Source: Syngnathus acus
Lineage: Eukaryota; Chordata; Actinopteri; Syngnathiformes; Syngnathidae
Reading direction: 5' to 3'
Assembly: GCF_901709675.1 (NCBI RefSeq)
Contig: NC_051108.1
Location: 6,742,631-6,806,630, forward strand
Length of the DNA stretch: 64,000 nt
Position 1 is the first letter of the stretch, and each line of letters begins with the position of its first letter. The notes under the pieces are model-generated. The model was not told where the DNA came from, did no database searches, and saw only the letters and a program-made list of their open reading frames with translations. This document shows positions 53,501-64,000 of this stretch, in pieces. The translations under genes were made by a program, and so were the position numbers.

Positions 53501-56500
53501 TGGTGCGATTTGAAAAGAATAAATAGAGTGAAGGGTGATCATGTGAAGAGCTGGCAGGCCAGGCAGGGTTCAGCGGGAGGGGGGGGGGGTTGCAGATGGG
53601 CAGTACCTGGTTAAGGGGAGCATCAGCGTAAGCCCCAGGGGAGGGGGAGCGGCAGGCAGGGGGAGAGGAGACCTCGCTGTTGGTGCCCTCCTCCCCCGAC
53701 TCCTCGGTCACGGGGGAGAGGAGAGTGTGGCAGCGGCCTGCCGTCATCTGACCACACCAAAAGAAGCAGGAGGGAGGGAGGGAGGGGGGTAAAACGGGAA
53801 ACATAGGACAGGAGAAGGCCCAATGAAAAAAGTAAGAGAAGAGAAAAAAAGAAAGCAAGAGCAAGAATAGGCTTTCAAATCAAAAGTGGAAGTGCTGGTT
53901 GAGCAGGTTGCAGCTGGCACGTAATTGCACGAGGAACAAATCACAAATCATTCTGTTGTGTCGCCGCCCAACAGCGGCCGAGACGCAAACGTCATAGCGG
54001 CTCTTGTAATGGATCTCATGTGATGGCAGGCAGCCACTTGACAATCTGTAGTCAACAATACGTTTCTACTCCTCCTCATTTGCTGTCCTAGAAGTGGCCC
54101 AGTTGTCTGCATGAGTAGCGAGACAGAAGTGGAAATGTGAGCCGAGGCCTAACTGTGCTGCTGCCTTTTTGGCTGTTCACAACGTGGCTAAACTCACTCG
54201 GGGCTTTGTTAAAATACGCGGGACGCATTCCCGGGCTTTATGATGCAATGCGGTGCAACGGAGGACATCGGCATGCAAAGTTTGCGCTTAACTGCAAGTC
54301 AACGAATATGTTTATCTTGAAGACTATCATGCTGGTGTGCTTGCACACACACACACACACACACACAAAAACATGCTGTCATATCCTGTATCCGGGCACA
54401 ACACAGCGCAGACAGCAGTGACAAGGACGTGGAATGTGAGACGTATACGGTAGTATGAGATTTCCAAGCACAGCAGGCTGCTGAATGAGATATAAAAAGT
54501 GCACACACACACAGACATGTGGAAGAAAATCAAGTATGACTCAAGAGTTTTTGTACTACAGTGGATGTGGTTGAGCTAAATAAATATATCATATATAGTA
54601 ACATAATTATAGTAGAAAAATTCTAGATATGTAAAAAAAAAAAAAATTTATATTAGACTGAATCACACTATTTAAAATACATAATTTATTTCAGGCCCAT
54701 AGAAGACAAGTTAAATTTGGATGACTAATGATGTATGAGGAATAATTAAACTCCTATATATAATAATAAAATACCTTCAAATATATTTTTGGAATGCGCT
54801 GGAAATAAATGTAAATAGCAAAAACAAAAATATGCACAGACCTCTTTTAAAAGTTATGTCAATAAAATATAGAAGTTGTAGATCGAGTTTTCTAAAGGTA
54901 GGAGTTTGAAGAAAGTCCCCACGACACACTATTTGTCATTTTGATGCACTTTTTCAGTGACATAGCAAAACAGTGAATGGTTTGAATGAACAATTAAGTT
55001 CTTATGTAGAAGATGCCATGACACACACAAACACGCACATACTCACGCACACACACAAGATGCATGCGGGACCTCGTCCACTCACCATGACGACCGAGGG
55101 GTGCGCAGGAAGCTGCTTGTCGCCGGCTACTCCGGCGCCGTGCATGTCGTCGTCGCTCAGCTCGTCCGAGAGGCCGTCGGCCTCGCTGACCGTCAGCAGC
55201 ATGGTGGCGTGCTTGGCCTTCACCGTCAGCATCTTGCACTTGGAATGGAGCGAGGCGATCTGCTCCTGGTAGCCTCGGATCTTCTGGGCCAACTCCTGTC
55301 ACAACATACCCACGGCGACACAGAAGCCGCCCGCCCGCGGGGGGTCAGACGAGGGTGGGGCGCTACTTGACGGTTAACACTGAAAACCTCGCCCAGTTGG
55401 CCGCATGCTGAATCAGACGCCGGTGTGTACGGAGCATTCTCCTCCCTTTCCCAGCCAGCCTCTGCTTTTCAGAGCGCTCGCATAGAAAGACGACAGCTCC
55501 GGCTCGCTCTCTCTCTCTCTCTCCTCTGTATCTCTAAGCCAATCGGAGGCGAGAACGGGCGTATGACTCAGAGCGGCGCTCGGGCTAACAGGAAGGATGT
55601 TTGGTTGAGAGAGAAGGCGAGAGAAAGATGTTGAATTCAAAATTCCTTACAACCTCAAAAAAAAGGGCAGGGAAAACAGGAAGTGATGTCACCCCCCCCT
55701 TTTTTTTAAACTCCTCTGCCAATCCTCACGGCAGATTCCTTCTGACAAAAGGGAGCAGGCGAGGAAACACTCCCTGTTTGGAGGACTGACAAAGATGGTG
55801 TCAGGTTTCAGCTGTGGTATGAGCGCGAATGGCGGGGCCATTCCCCCCTCCCCTTACTCCTCGACCCCGAGCGCCGCAGATGGTCAACGCACATATAATC
55901 AGGTCACGTGACTAACTAGGCCAGCGGTAGAAGCGAGGCGCTCGGCTTAAGAGGCCAACCGCCGCCATCGCCGCCGTGATGGAGAGATTTCAGTGGTAAG
56001 AAAGCCCGAGCAGGCAAATAGGCTGAAAATAACATCAAAAAGAAACTGGCTCCCAGGAACGAGAGCTTCCCCGTCTCTCGTTTTGAATCTGCGCAGCAGG
56101 GGAACAAACTGCCGCGTCATTTCCCAAGTGCACAAAGTTAGGCTCGAATAGCAGTACACTTGGCTTGAAGCAGCGAACATGAGTCAGCTGCATCAGATAA
56201 AGTGGAAATATCTGCGGGCCAGGCATCCATCTTGCTAATCAAAATGAACATCTTTATAAAGACTAGCTTGGGCAAGAAACGGCAAATGTTTACCATTTCC
56301 TGTATATATATATACTTACAGAATAGAGCAGGAAATCCACTTCCTGTTTGTCTACTTTTTGAGGTTGCCCTGATTGAGATACATCATGACAATATTTCAT
56401 CTCGACTGACCTCATGGTGGTGGATCTGTGCCTGAAGTTCCTGAATGTTGCTGGTGCAGACAGGCCGGTCTTGAACGATACGGTGGGCTTCTTCTATTAA

Positions 56501-59500
56501 CCTCTGCAGCTTCTTCACCTCCAGCTCATACTGCTCATACTGCACCACGGCCTCCTGGACAAGACATGACAGACATTTTTTTTTAAATATAATTTTCACA
56601 ACCGTCATTGAGGAGAGGCAATAACTAAGTTGTGATGCTGGAGTTGTTTGTCCTCTCCGGTCTCCCAGGACCCATCCTCTAATGACTAAGCTTCACTACA
56701 AGGAGCTTAAAGGTAAATCAGCCCAGAACTGGAGGATTGGCGGATAATAGCAGTCTGAAAGGGCTCAAAAGAAAACCCAGATACTCCTGACACAGACTGT
56801 TGCTAGAACATGGCAAAAAAAATACTTAGGAGATAATTATAATAAATTATTATGTTTTTTATGCATGACTACTGAGTGGAATTTACCTGCAGGATGTTAC
56901 ACTGCTGGATGGTGGTGTGCTGCAGTTGGCTGGTTTCCTGCTGCAAGCTTTGCGCTGTGCGGCAGAGAGCCAGACCGACCACCACCTCCTCCGGAAGCCG
57001 GAGGGCACTCTGACACCTCTGCACGGCCGCCACCTGCCGCTTGAAGCCGTCCATCTCGGCCAGCAAACGCTGAAATGGGGAGAGGGTCCATTCAAAAAAA
57101 ATCACCTACATGTGTTGTCGTGCATTGACTTTACTTGTCTCTGTGTGAGTTGCTCTCTCAGACTGAGCCTGTTGAGATCGGGGGAGGCCAGGGTGACTTG
57201 GACTTGGTCCACTGCGGCGTGGAGACTCTTCACCTCAGCCTCCAAATGCGATATGTCCTTTGAAATACCAAATATGATTATGATTGCGGAATAGAAAGTG
57301 ATAGCTAATTAGAAAATGAGAAGACACAAAAGAGGACCAACTGGTTGCGTTAAGTGTTTGTATAACCACCAATTAAAGCTTTTCATTTCATTGTTGGCAG
57401 AGCAACACTTTTGTTTGCTAAGGATAAAAAAAAGGAAAAAATGGAAAAGGGGTCATATGGTCTGATGAGTCCGTATTGACCTTGTTCCAGATTGACGGAC
57501 ACAGGGAAGTAATACATTACAGCTCATTCCAGAGCAATGTGTAACTTATTGTGAGTCAAATGTGGCTTGTGCGCATGTTTGCAGCCTCGTGCTACAAGCA
57601 AATGTAAACACTGACTTGTACCGATGACAGATTTGTGGAACATGACCGTCTTGCCTGCCGCAGGCACCAGATAATTGTAGTCAATCATGAGGGATGCAAT
57701 ACCGACAATCGCCACACGGCGGCACTGTTGACACGGTGCAGCCATTCATTTACCTTAACAGCATCCTGCAGACTCTGCAGGCGAGTCTTAACCACCAGCT
57801 GCAGCTCCTCCGTGCGTCTGCTGAGGTGCTTCACCTGCTGACTCCACCCTTTGGTCGCCAGCACATCCCCCAACTGCACCTCCCACTCCGCCAGGGCCTC
57901 CAGGTCGCCATGGAGACCTCGACACTCTCTCAGCAACAGCTATCAACGCCAAAGCGTAATTTAAACGAGAGAAAGGGAGCAGACTTGTCGGGCTGTCAAA
58001 TGGTACTAATTAAGGGTGCTGAATACTCAGTTGGGGCCGACATTCAGCTCAAAATTAGAGGAAGAGACTCCAATTAGCGGCACATTTGTGTTGTTATATT
58101 CAGACAGGATGAAGTCTTTGTTTTGGAAAAGAGATAAGTGGTTTCAATTAGAATCGCAATCAGAATGGATTTTATTCCACTGTCAGCAAAAGGTATATTC
58201 ACAAATAGGATTTCTTAGAAACAAAGATAGCAATTTGAAAAATGTAAATAAAACAAAAATAGGTCAAATATTAATAAGGTCAACTGATAAAAAAGACTCA
58301 CCTGATATGCTCGGATTTGCTCTTGTAGTTGTGATAGTGGACTCCAGACGATGTTACCGCAGACCAGAGTCTCCGCTTTTTCGGTCCAGCTCAAAATAAA
58401 TTCCTTCACGCTTTGATATTCTGCCATTTGCTTCTCTGCCTGCTCAGGGTTATATAATAAAGAAGAGAACGGAGCTTTAATTCAAATTAAGACATCAGAA
58501 TCATCTTCAAACACATAGGGAATTTCATTTGGCGCTACCTGCTGGTGGTAAACAAAAATAGTGCAAATGATGCTGAGTGTCAGAGCTACAGACTACATAA
58601 ATAATGGCACACTGTTTCGTTTTTGTTTTTTTCAAAAAATCTTATTTTAGAATGATGCCAAGAAGCTGGGAGTGTCTGACCTTTTTAAGTCTATTGCTCC
58701 TGTCCTGGACCTGCTGCGTGGCGCGGCGCTGCGCTTTGGCCATTTGGGCCACAACGTCGCCTAGCTGCTTGCACAGCAGGGGGTTCTGCTCGCCAAATTC
58801 CTGCACGGCCGCCGCCAGCTCGGCAAGGGTGTGAGCGCAGCACTCACACTCCTCGCGCAGTATCTGGGGAGGAAACGGTGGCATCTCATGACTTTTTTTT
58901 TTTTGCAGCTCGGAATGGCCACAAATACAAGGACGATTATCGCACTCTGACAAAATGGAGGGCAATTCAACCTTTGGACACTCATTAACCTAAACATCTG
59001 CTCAATGGATAGCTAGTTTAAGGGGGGGTTAATTGCTTGCTAATTATTCAATCAGTCAGGTTGATTACCCTGTTCTCCTCTTTAGCCTCCTCCAGACTGG
59101 CCCCCTTGATTTCAAATCTCAACGTGATGCTTTTCAGTTTGCTCTCGATGTCCTTCAGTCTGCAGCTGAAGTCCTCCTTCACGTCCCGCGTCTGGTGCAC
59201 CTCGCGTTCTCTGGCTTGGACCTGGAGCACACGGCAGAAAGACAGCGGGGATTAACGGAAGTCATTCTAATAAAGTGTTAAGAGTGTTTTGGTGCTCACC
59301 TGATCTTCGGCCGAGCCCAGAGCCAGGGTCACCTCAGCAAGCTGCATGCTGAGCTCCGACGGCAAAGCCGCCTGCAGATCGTGGTACTTGGACTGCTGCG
59401 TCTCGGTCATGCGCTCCACGCTCTGACGTCGGCTGATGACCCCGCCGTGGGCGCTCTGCGACAAGGGACGGACGTCAGACGCAGATCTTACGCGCACGCG

Positions 59501-62500
59501 TTGTCATTTGCGAGCACCTCCAGCTCTTGCAACAGCGTGTCGAGGTCAGCGGTGGGACTCAGGAGCAAGCCGCGGGTGTCTTGAATCCAACCTTTGACCA
59601 AGCCCAGCTCTCTCTCCACCTCCTCTCTTTCTCGCAACTCCTGTTGCACTTGCACCCTGCTGGCCCTCACCTGAGAAACAAGGCTTGAAAAGGCAAACGA
59701 AGGGAACATTTTCATATGTGGAAATGTGAAATCCAATATTTCAAAGCATCACCTACCTGTCATACTCTTCACGCATGCGCTTGATCTCTTGCAAGCATTG
59801 CGTTTCCTGCTGGCCATTCTCCATCTTGCTCTGCAACTCTTCTTCCTCCTCCTCATCTCCTCTGAGGCTGTGGATATGCCGCCTCAGCAGAGCCAGGATA
59901 GACTGCTCCCTCTCCACCTCCAGTACAAAGGAGTCATGGTACTCCAGCAGGGTCTGGAGCGCCGCCCTGGTGGCCGCCTTCTCCACGGTGCTGTCTGGGA
60001 TGCGACTGTGAAGGTCCGTCGAGACCGATCCTACTTTATCCATCTGAGGACCAGATAAAACAGATTTGTTGTCTGACCTGAATCAGTAACAAGGCGAACA
60101 AATTTAGAAAGGCGTAGAGATTGCGCAATATGCTCTCAATGCTGTGGCGCAGCCGCCACAATTCATTTTTAAGCGTCCGTTATCTTCCTTACCTTCTCTG
60201 TGAAGTTTCTCCATTCCCGCGCAGTGTCCTCCAGCGCCCTCTCTTGGGTGCTCGCCACATCGCGAAGCCTACTCCAGCGTTGCCATAGCGACGAGAGCAC
60301 TCGAGTGATAACGGTTGCGTCGGACTTGGCGAGGAGCCGCTCTAACTCGGTCGCCTTCTCCTTCAGAGCGTTGAGGGCTAACTCTTGCACGTGGACCTGA
60401 GTTACCAGAGACTGTGGCGGGAAAAGATATATTTAAAAATAATAATAATAATAATAAAGAGCAGCTAACACTTAATATCTGTGTCTCTCCCACCTTGTAT
60501 TTACCACACTTGTCTTCCGCCTGCTGGAGACTGTCAGCTTTCGCCGTGGCAAAGGCGGCCGCCTTGTTCTCGGAGTCGTTCATCTGTTCGACAAGCCTCT
60601 CTCTCTCGTGTCGGAATGAGGCCCAGAGAAACGCACATCTAAAAAACAATTTGATCATGCGAAATTTGGATTGACAGACAAGTAAATGGAATAAAAAGGG
60701 ACAGATGAATAAACGAGCACCTTTCATGGACTTCTCTGCAGGCCTCCATCTGCTGTCTGACTCGGGTGCTCCTCAATCGAGCGGCTTCAACTTCTCGTCC
60801 GAGTTCCTTCGTCAGCCGAGTGCCCGCAAGCGGCTCCCAAGTCATCGTCTCCTCTAAGACAGCCGCCAAGTTCTTATCCTGGTTGTCGATTTGGTCCAGG
60901 TTGAGTGTCCAGTTGGCGTGGTGCTCCAGTTCCACGCCCCCGCTCACATGCTGGAGGAAATCGTCTGCGCGATCTAGACATTTCTGCACCGACTGCAGTG
61001 ATGAGTGATGGCGCCGGAGTAGACTGAGAGCTTGATCCAGTGTCGCCTACGAAGAATTAATTTCTTCTTTAAGCGAGGGGCTGGCCAAGTGGTTTCAAAG
61101 TGCTAACAGCAATCGGCCAACCAATCGGAAAAACCTAAAAACAATTCAGACTGGTCTTACCTGTTTGTTGACAATTTCTTTTTGCACTTCAGCTCCTAGT
61201 GTCCTCAGCTCCTCAAATTTCTCCTTTACACGGACTGGAATATTTTCCTTTCTACCGTCAATCCTTTGTTCCTCTCGATTAAACAAGGCCTCCATTATTC
61301 TCAGTTTACTAGTCGCTTCTTCTTCCATGATTCTCACTTTCCGCACTTTCTCCAGCACCTCCTCAACTTTGGTTTCGCTCAACGGTTCCCTCAGAGCGTC
61401 TCTAAGAGCGTGCAGCCATTTGGACATCTTTTCCAATTCCTTCTCGAAGGCTTCGGATTGTGTGACGTCTTTTTGGCTTTCTTCCACGCAGCGTTTCACA
61501 TCTGAGCGTAACGATTGTAGCGATTCACGCCGGGCCGTCATTTCCCGCAAGGAGGCCGAGTCAAACCTCAAGCCGAGAACTTCGATTTGTTGGCTCCATT
61601 CTTTGGCCTGGGAGGAAAAACCGTCCAGACATTCGAGTAAGGCATAAAGAGATGCAATTTTATCAATGACATTCATTTTTTTGTCCGACTTGAGCGCATT
61701 CAGATTGTCTTTGGCGGACGTAAGTTGCTGGTCAAAACTTCTCAGTAGTTTGTTATGTTCCGCTAAGGCTTTCAAGGCCTCATCCAAATGTTGAAGAGTC
61801 TTCTCGGCTCCGCTTGTCAACTTGGTGTGTAGCTGGACCAGCTGACGTGTTTCTTCAGCTCCGTACGTGTGGCCCAAACAGAGAAAACCCTCGTTTTTAC
61901 CACGAACTTCTCTCACGGCGCTGCCGATGTGCGCTAAACTTTGCCCGATTTTGCGATAGTCATCCATGAAGCAAACAAGCTCCTCCTCTTTCGGACTGAT
62001 AGTCTTCTTCTCCAGATTGTCAAACTGCTCTTGAAGTCTCTCCACTGTGCTTCGAGTCACCTCCAAAAAAGTGCCGAATTCCTTCCTGTCGAGGATGAGT
62101 TGCTGGAGCCTGTCTTTTTTCTCTTTGGCCAGGGCCAGGATGCCGTTGTACTGTTGAGGGAGGGCGTTGAGCCGCTCATCCAAGTAGCAGTGGTCGATCT
62201 CGTTGAGAGTGGGAAGGATCTCCTGACCTATCCTCTGCACGATCAAAAGGAGGTTCTCGTTCTCCGACGCCCCTTCCAGGACTTTTTGAAAGGCGGACAG
62301 ATGCTCTTGCAGTTCCGAGCTGTCCTCAATGTCGCCGAGGTTGATTTCAGGGAAGGTGACGGCTTCCGCTCGCCTGAGCCACCGGCAGGTTTTGTTCAGG
62401 TCAACCTGGAAGTACTTCCTGGATATCAAGGCCTTTTCCAAGATTGTGACACGCTGGCCGGTTCTCTGGAGGGCCGTTTCAAAGGCCGCCTGCAGCTCCT

Positions 62501-64000
62501 GGAGCCTCGTCATAGTTTCTCCTCGCTCTTTGTCCGTGGCGTCCCTCTCCAGTTCCCGACCTTGAACCCAGAGAGACGCCAGCTCCCTCTGGAAGGCCCG
62601 AAGGCCGCTTTGGATGTTCCGACACGCCGCCGCCTCTTTTGCCAGATCTTCCGGGAAGAGCGCAATGTGGTCATCTATCAGGGCCTTGCTCTCCTGTTGT
62701 TCTACCCACGAGAGTGCTCGGCAAAGACCCTGAAGGAACTGCGTCCTTTCCGTGAAGGCCTAGAGAAAATAATTTGAGATGAGTCAAAGGAGAAATGATT
62801 TGAGGAAGAAGCAGCGTACCTTGCTGAGGTACTTCCTCCTTTGGGTGACCCTAGCCTCCAGCGCCTCCACTTCAGTCTGGGCTCGCTCGACAAGCTCCTG
62901 CAGGCATTTCCTCTCGCTGAGCCCCAGCCTGGACGCCAGGGCCTGCGCCTCGCTCACCGCCCGAGCCAGCAGCTGCTGTCGAGCCTCCAGCTCCACGCAC
63001 ACGCTCAGGTGGTCGAATAAGAAACTCTGAGCCAGGTCAGGCGGTGGGCTGGTCTTCAGCGCTGAGGTGAGCGAGGGCCGTTGCTCTTCCACCCACTCGC
63101 GGGCGTCTCTCAGCTGGGTTTCCACCCGCGTCAGATCCTCCAGAGTTTGTGAGGACTCCTGGATCTTCTGCTGGATAAGAGACTCCAGCTGGGCCCAGCG
63201 CTGCTCTAGATGACCCACCTAAAGACGGAAAACCCAATTTAAAAAAGACAGACATTTTTCTTAAATGAGATCTCATTGGAGCAATCTTACCTGTTGTTTG
63301 ACCAGTTCCTTGTCCAGCAAACTTATTCGAGGCAGGATGGCTTGTTTCTGCTCGCGGAGATCTTCTAGTGTCGCACGTTGCTCCACAAGATCGCCGGACA
63401 ACTTCCTCAGAGCTTCCAGGTGCTCCTTTGTACTTTCAGTGTCGGCCCTGTGCACACACAGAAGGAGTGTTTAGTTAAAACAGTTCTCACACTAAAATAA
63501 ATGTTTACGACGTTACACAACAATGATGTGGTTGGTACCTGGCGAGATAGTCCCACTCCCTGGACACTTGATGGAAAAGCTCCTCGACAGCAGCCACGCT
63601 CTCCTGGTACTCGCCGCTTCGTTGCATGTCCTCTCCCCGCTCCGCCTCCAACTCCTCGGCGCGCTGGCCCATCTCAATCCAGATGCTGCGTAGCTTTTTC
63701 GCGTCCTTCATGGCGGCGCAAATCTGTCCATCCGTTAGCCGCTCGATGGCCTCCATCAAGCGGCTCACCTCCGACTGCCTTTCCCTCACCTGCTGGAGGA
63801 ACTCCTGGGAAGTTGGATGGTGAATATTTTGAACGTGTCAAAAATGTCACACTCCTCCACAAATAGTTAAAAGAAAATGCACACCTGAGCTTTGTCCAAC
63901 TGGTTCTGTGCAATTCTGGGCTCAAGCTCTGCAGGACACCTGATGAGATTCTCAAGTTGCTGCTCAGTCTCCCTAAGCTGCACCTCCAGGTCAGTCTTGT
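32504..64000 (-). CDS. syne1: SYNE1 (nesprin-1), C-terminal half ending in the KASH domain; 5' part outside window
   Basis: Giant spectrin-repeat protein of the outer nuclear membrane; its KASH tail binds SUN proteins across the perinuclear space to form the LINC complex linking nucleus to cytoskeleton. Seventy-four exons were traced, all phases agreeing, giving about 14.0 kb of coding sequence (about 4,670 codons), roughly half the size of full nesprin-1. The window ends inside an exon, so the actin-binding calponin-homology end is missing. Nesprin-1 rather than nesprin-2 is shown by the repeat order (for example [55 protein letters not shown]) and by a KASH with [14 protein letters not shown] and SFHPMLRY. 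Teleosts usually have two syne1 copies; which copy this is cannot be told. Exon coordinates are given in the four block entries. Confidence 0.96.
32525..32690 (-). other. syne1: KASH domain of nesprin-1
   Basis: The last exon reads [19 protein letters not shown], a transmembrane helix with Arg residues on its cytoplasmic side, then [20 protein letters not shown] and [16 protein letters not shown] followed by the stop at 32504-32506. The Cys in DYSC is the residue known to disulfide-bond with SUN proteins. The final four residues are PPPI, where mammalian nesprin-1 has PPPL. Coordinates are approximate for the domain; the exon is 32504-32777. Confidence 0.95.
36643..36931. repeat. (ATGG/ATAG)n tetranucleotide satellite in a syne1 intron
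   Basis: About 290 bp of ATGG and ATAG tetramers in alternating blocks, between syne1 exons 36323-36456 and 37059-37127. It creates a spurious Ser-Ile-His/Tyr-Pro frame that is not a gene. The length is likely polymorphic. Confidence 0.97.
37059..37127 (-). other. syne1: Cassette microexon DV23 of syne1
   Basis: Exactly 69 bp, flanked by CTTCAG acceptor and GTAGGA donor, encoding 23 residues from [11 protein letters not shown] to LKSSS. It enters and leaves in phase 1, so it can be skipped without frame change. Mammalian SYNE1 has a 23-residue alternatively spliced exon of closely similar sequence (DVEIPENPEAYLKM). Its intron neighbour is the tetranucleotide satellite. Confidence 0.85.
39229..39391 (-). 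other. syne1: syne1 exon followed by a GC-AG intron
   Basis: This exon ends ...NQQQ with the sequence CAG|GCAAGA, and the next exon (38971-39158) starts after a TCCAG acceptor with ELQKD. Only the GC donor preserves frame and homology (EEIQRKLNEQQ|ELQRD in human as recalled). The intron, 39159-39228, is 70 bp. Confidence 0.85.
39604..39916 (-). mobile_element. tRNA-derived SINE
   Basis: Read on the minus strand, the head carries a Pol III A box TGGCCTAGTGG (39897-39907) and B box GGTTCAAACCC (39854-39864). A tRNA-unrelated body follows, and a 3' tail of repeated ATCTTTA units (39604-39627). It is inserted in the long syne1 intron between 39391 and 41313. A second, 5'-truncated copy is at 52151-52389. 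Confidence 0.88.
40316..40395 (-). CDS. syne1: Alternative first coding exon of the short isoform nesprin-1alpha2
   Basis: An ATG at 40393-40395 opens 26 codons, [20 protein letters not shown] then CDCDVN, plus AG. Mammalian nesprin-1alpha2, the muscle KASH isoform, starts with a unique peptide of the same form (MAED..., DLPDCNCDV..., as recalled) joined to the VKKLKETLVAVQ exon. Here the two spare bases complete Arg with the first base of the exon at 39391 ([12 protein letters not shown]), so phase fits. The donor would be AACAG|GCAGGA, a GC donor; the nearby GT (GAT|GTGAAC) would break frame. The resulting isoform would be 971 residues, near the mammalian length. The exon lies in the ~1.9-kb intron, as expected for an internal promoter product. 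Confidence 0.7.
40396..41312 (-). promoter_or_regulatory. Putative internal promoter region of nesprin-1alpha2
   Basis: Sequence directly upstream of the alternative first exon. It contains a G/C-rich stretch (40500-40560, CCCCACCCC repeats on the minus strand) and no clear TATA box. Promoter role is inferred only from the alternative exon. Confidence 0.35.
41541..41567. repeat. (TG)n microsatellite
   Basis: A TG run in the 108-bp intron between syne1 exons 41588-41746 and 41313-41479, taking up about a quarter of the intron. Confidence 0.9.
42551..42566. promoter_or_regulatory. MEF2-like site abutting an E-box in a syne1 intron
   Basis: CTATTTTTAG (42551-42560), a fit to the MEF2 consensus YTA(A/T)4TAR, is followed without a gap by CACCTG (42561-42566), an E-box. 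A CCAAT lies at 42538-42542. The group is about 2.2 kb upstream of the nesprin-1alpha2 start. Function is inferred. Confidence 0.4.
45778..45791 (+). promoter_or_regulatory. CTCF-like motif in a syne1 intron
   Basis: CCACCAGATGGCGC fits the CTCF consensus CCASYAGRKGGCRC at every position. It lies in the 87-bp intron between exons 45825-45995 and 45604-45737. Binding is not shown. Confidence 0.5.
47565..51929 (-). other. syne1: syne1 exon block 3: spectrin repeats
   Basis: Seventeen exons: 47565-47761, 47847-47978, 48050-48223, 48296-48496, 48579-48698, 48796-48897, 48966-49181, 49250-49423, 49485-49613, 49680-49833, 49910-50010, 50110-50241, 50372-50563, 51025-51198, 51316-51504, 51593-51754, 51816-51929. 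Recognisable nesprin-1 stretches include [128 protein letters not shown] and [19 protein letters not shown]. The stretch 49485-50241 is less conserved and acidic. Confidence 0.92.
52151..52389 (-). mobile_element. 5'-truncated copy of the tRNA-derived SINE
   Basis: Near-identical to 39625-39853, sharing AAAGTCCCAATGATCGTCAC and GACCCGGCCGGG, but lacking the tRNA head with A and B boxes. Loss of the 5' end is typical of LINE-driven retroposition. It sits inside the DNA transposon at 52023-53318, next to a poly(T) run on the plus strand. Confidence 0.88.
52600..52769. mobile_element. 170-bp MITE with perfect 25-bp terminal inverted repeats
   Basis: Starts CCGTAATTTTCGGACTATAA and ends with its exact inverse, flanked by TA (52598-52599 and 52770-52771). 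The terminal repeat is perfect over 25 bp, so the element is young. GCGACTTATA motifs repeat inside. Nested in the larger TA-flanked element. Confidence 0.92.
53748..55085. other. syne1 intron
   Basis: No gene. Contains a purine-rich stretch (53755-53860), a (CA)n run at 54342-54366, and otherwise AT-rich sequence. Confidence 0.7.
55296..56410. promoter_or_regulatory. syne1 intron with promoter-like GC-rich blocks
   Basis: Unlike most syne1 introns, this 1.1-kb intron has CpG-bearing, promoter-like text. At 55430-55620 there are a (CT)n run, CCAAT (55540-55544), TGACTCA (55564-55570) and CpG-rich flanks. At 55895-56005 there is GTCACGTGAC (an E-box palindrome), then CGCCGCCATCGCCGCCGTGATGGAG and a donor-like TG|GTAAGA on the plus strand. 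Either could be an internal or antisense start; none is proven. Confidence 0.35.
61161..62759 (-). other. syne1: 1,599-bp syne1 exon
   Basis: A single open exon of 533 codons from [12 protein letters not shown] to [10 protein letters not shown], with TCTCTAG acceptor and CAG|GTAAG donor. It covers about five spectrin-type repeats, while surrounding exons are 100-400 bp. Heptad-patterned helices continue throughout, so it is coding and not retained introns. Confidence 0.92.

Larger units (their letters stand above)
53607..64000 (-). other. syne1: syne1 exon block 4: spectrin repeats to window edge
   Basis: Twenty exons: 53607-53747, 55086-55295, 56411-56554, 56887-57069, 57135-57257, 57754-57939, 58302-58439, 58681-58863, 59069-59221, 59300-59455, 59518-59683, 59757-60043, 60193-60411, 60494-60638, 60721-61046, 61161-62759, 62820-63218, 63291-63447, 63539-63804, 63885-beyond 64000. 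Conserved text includes [59 protein letters not shown] and [20 protein letters not shown]. The acceptor for 59518-59683 is TTTCAAG rather than the downstream TCTCAG, because only the former avoids an in-frame stop after the phase-2 donor of 59757-60043. The exon at 57135-57257 uses an AAG acceptor. Confidence 0.9.

Noticed and set aside
61941-62777. 278-codon plus-strand frame opposite the giant syne1 exon
   Set aside because: Antisense shadow of spectrin-repeat codons; no recognisable protein features.
32504-64000. SYNE2 (nesprin-2) with ESR2 as the locus identity
   Set aside because: KASH text LACMVPMS and SFHP, the repeat order and the ER-alpha N-terminus all point to SYNE1 and ESR1.

Overview
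This is vertebrate nuclear DNA, almost certainly from a ray-finned fish with a compact, percomorph-like genome. The estrogen receptor has the teleost ER-alpha N-terminus ([11 protein letters not shown]), introns are often only 70-100 bp, and fish-type tRNA-derived SINEs, hAT and TA-flanked DNA elements lie in introns and spacers. Species cannot be named from the sequence alone. All exon models here were read by eye from splice sites and reading-frame phase; each complete model closes in frame.

Layout: fkbp3 (minus, 66-1363); a nest of repeats and nested transposons (1810-3908); prpf39 (minus, 4400-10505); zbtb2 (minus, 13012-14573) with a long 3' UTR and a CpG-rich upstream region; armt1 (plus, 20126-22185), preceded by two tandem CTCF-like motifs; esr1 (plus, 24975-30440); and the 3' half of the giant syne1 gene (minus, 32504 to beyond 64000), ending in the KASH domain. 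esr1 and syne1 converge tail to tail.

The order zbtb2(-)-armt1(+)-esr1(+)-syne1(-) reproduces the human 6q25 neighbourhood, but RMND1 and CCDC170, which lie between these genes in human, are not seen. fkbp3 and prpf39 are neighbours on human chromosome 14 but here sit next to zbtb2, so this end is a rearranged junction. The genes do not form one pathway: FKBP3 is a nuclear prolyl isomerase, PRPF39 a U1 snRNP splicing factor, ZBTB2 a transcription factor, ARMT1 a DUF89 metal-dependent enzyme, ESR1 the estrogen receptor, and SYNE1 (nesprin-1) the outer nuclear membrane part of the LINC complex.

The most interesting items are: an alternative first exon matching the muscle isoform nesprin-1alpha2 inside syne1; a 69-bp in-frame DV23 cassette exon; a GC-AG intron; a 1.6-kb exon among ~150-bp exons; tandem ~157-bp repeats upstream of fkbp3, each carrying a CRE, a CCAAT box and a GC box; nested transposons with readable target-site duplications; and an extra 100-bp intron splitting the exon of esr1 that corresponds to human exon 4. 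I saw no wholly novel coding system.
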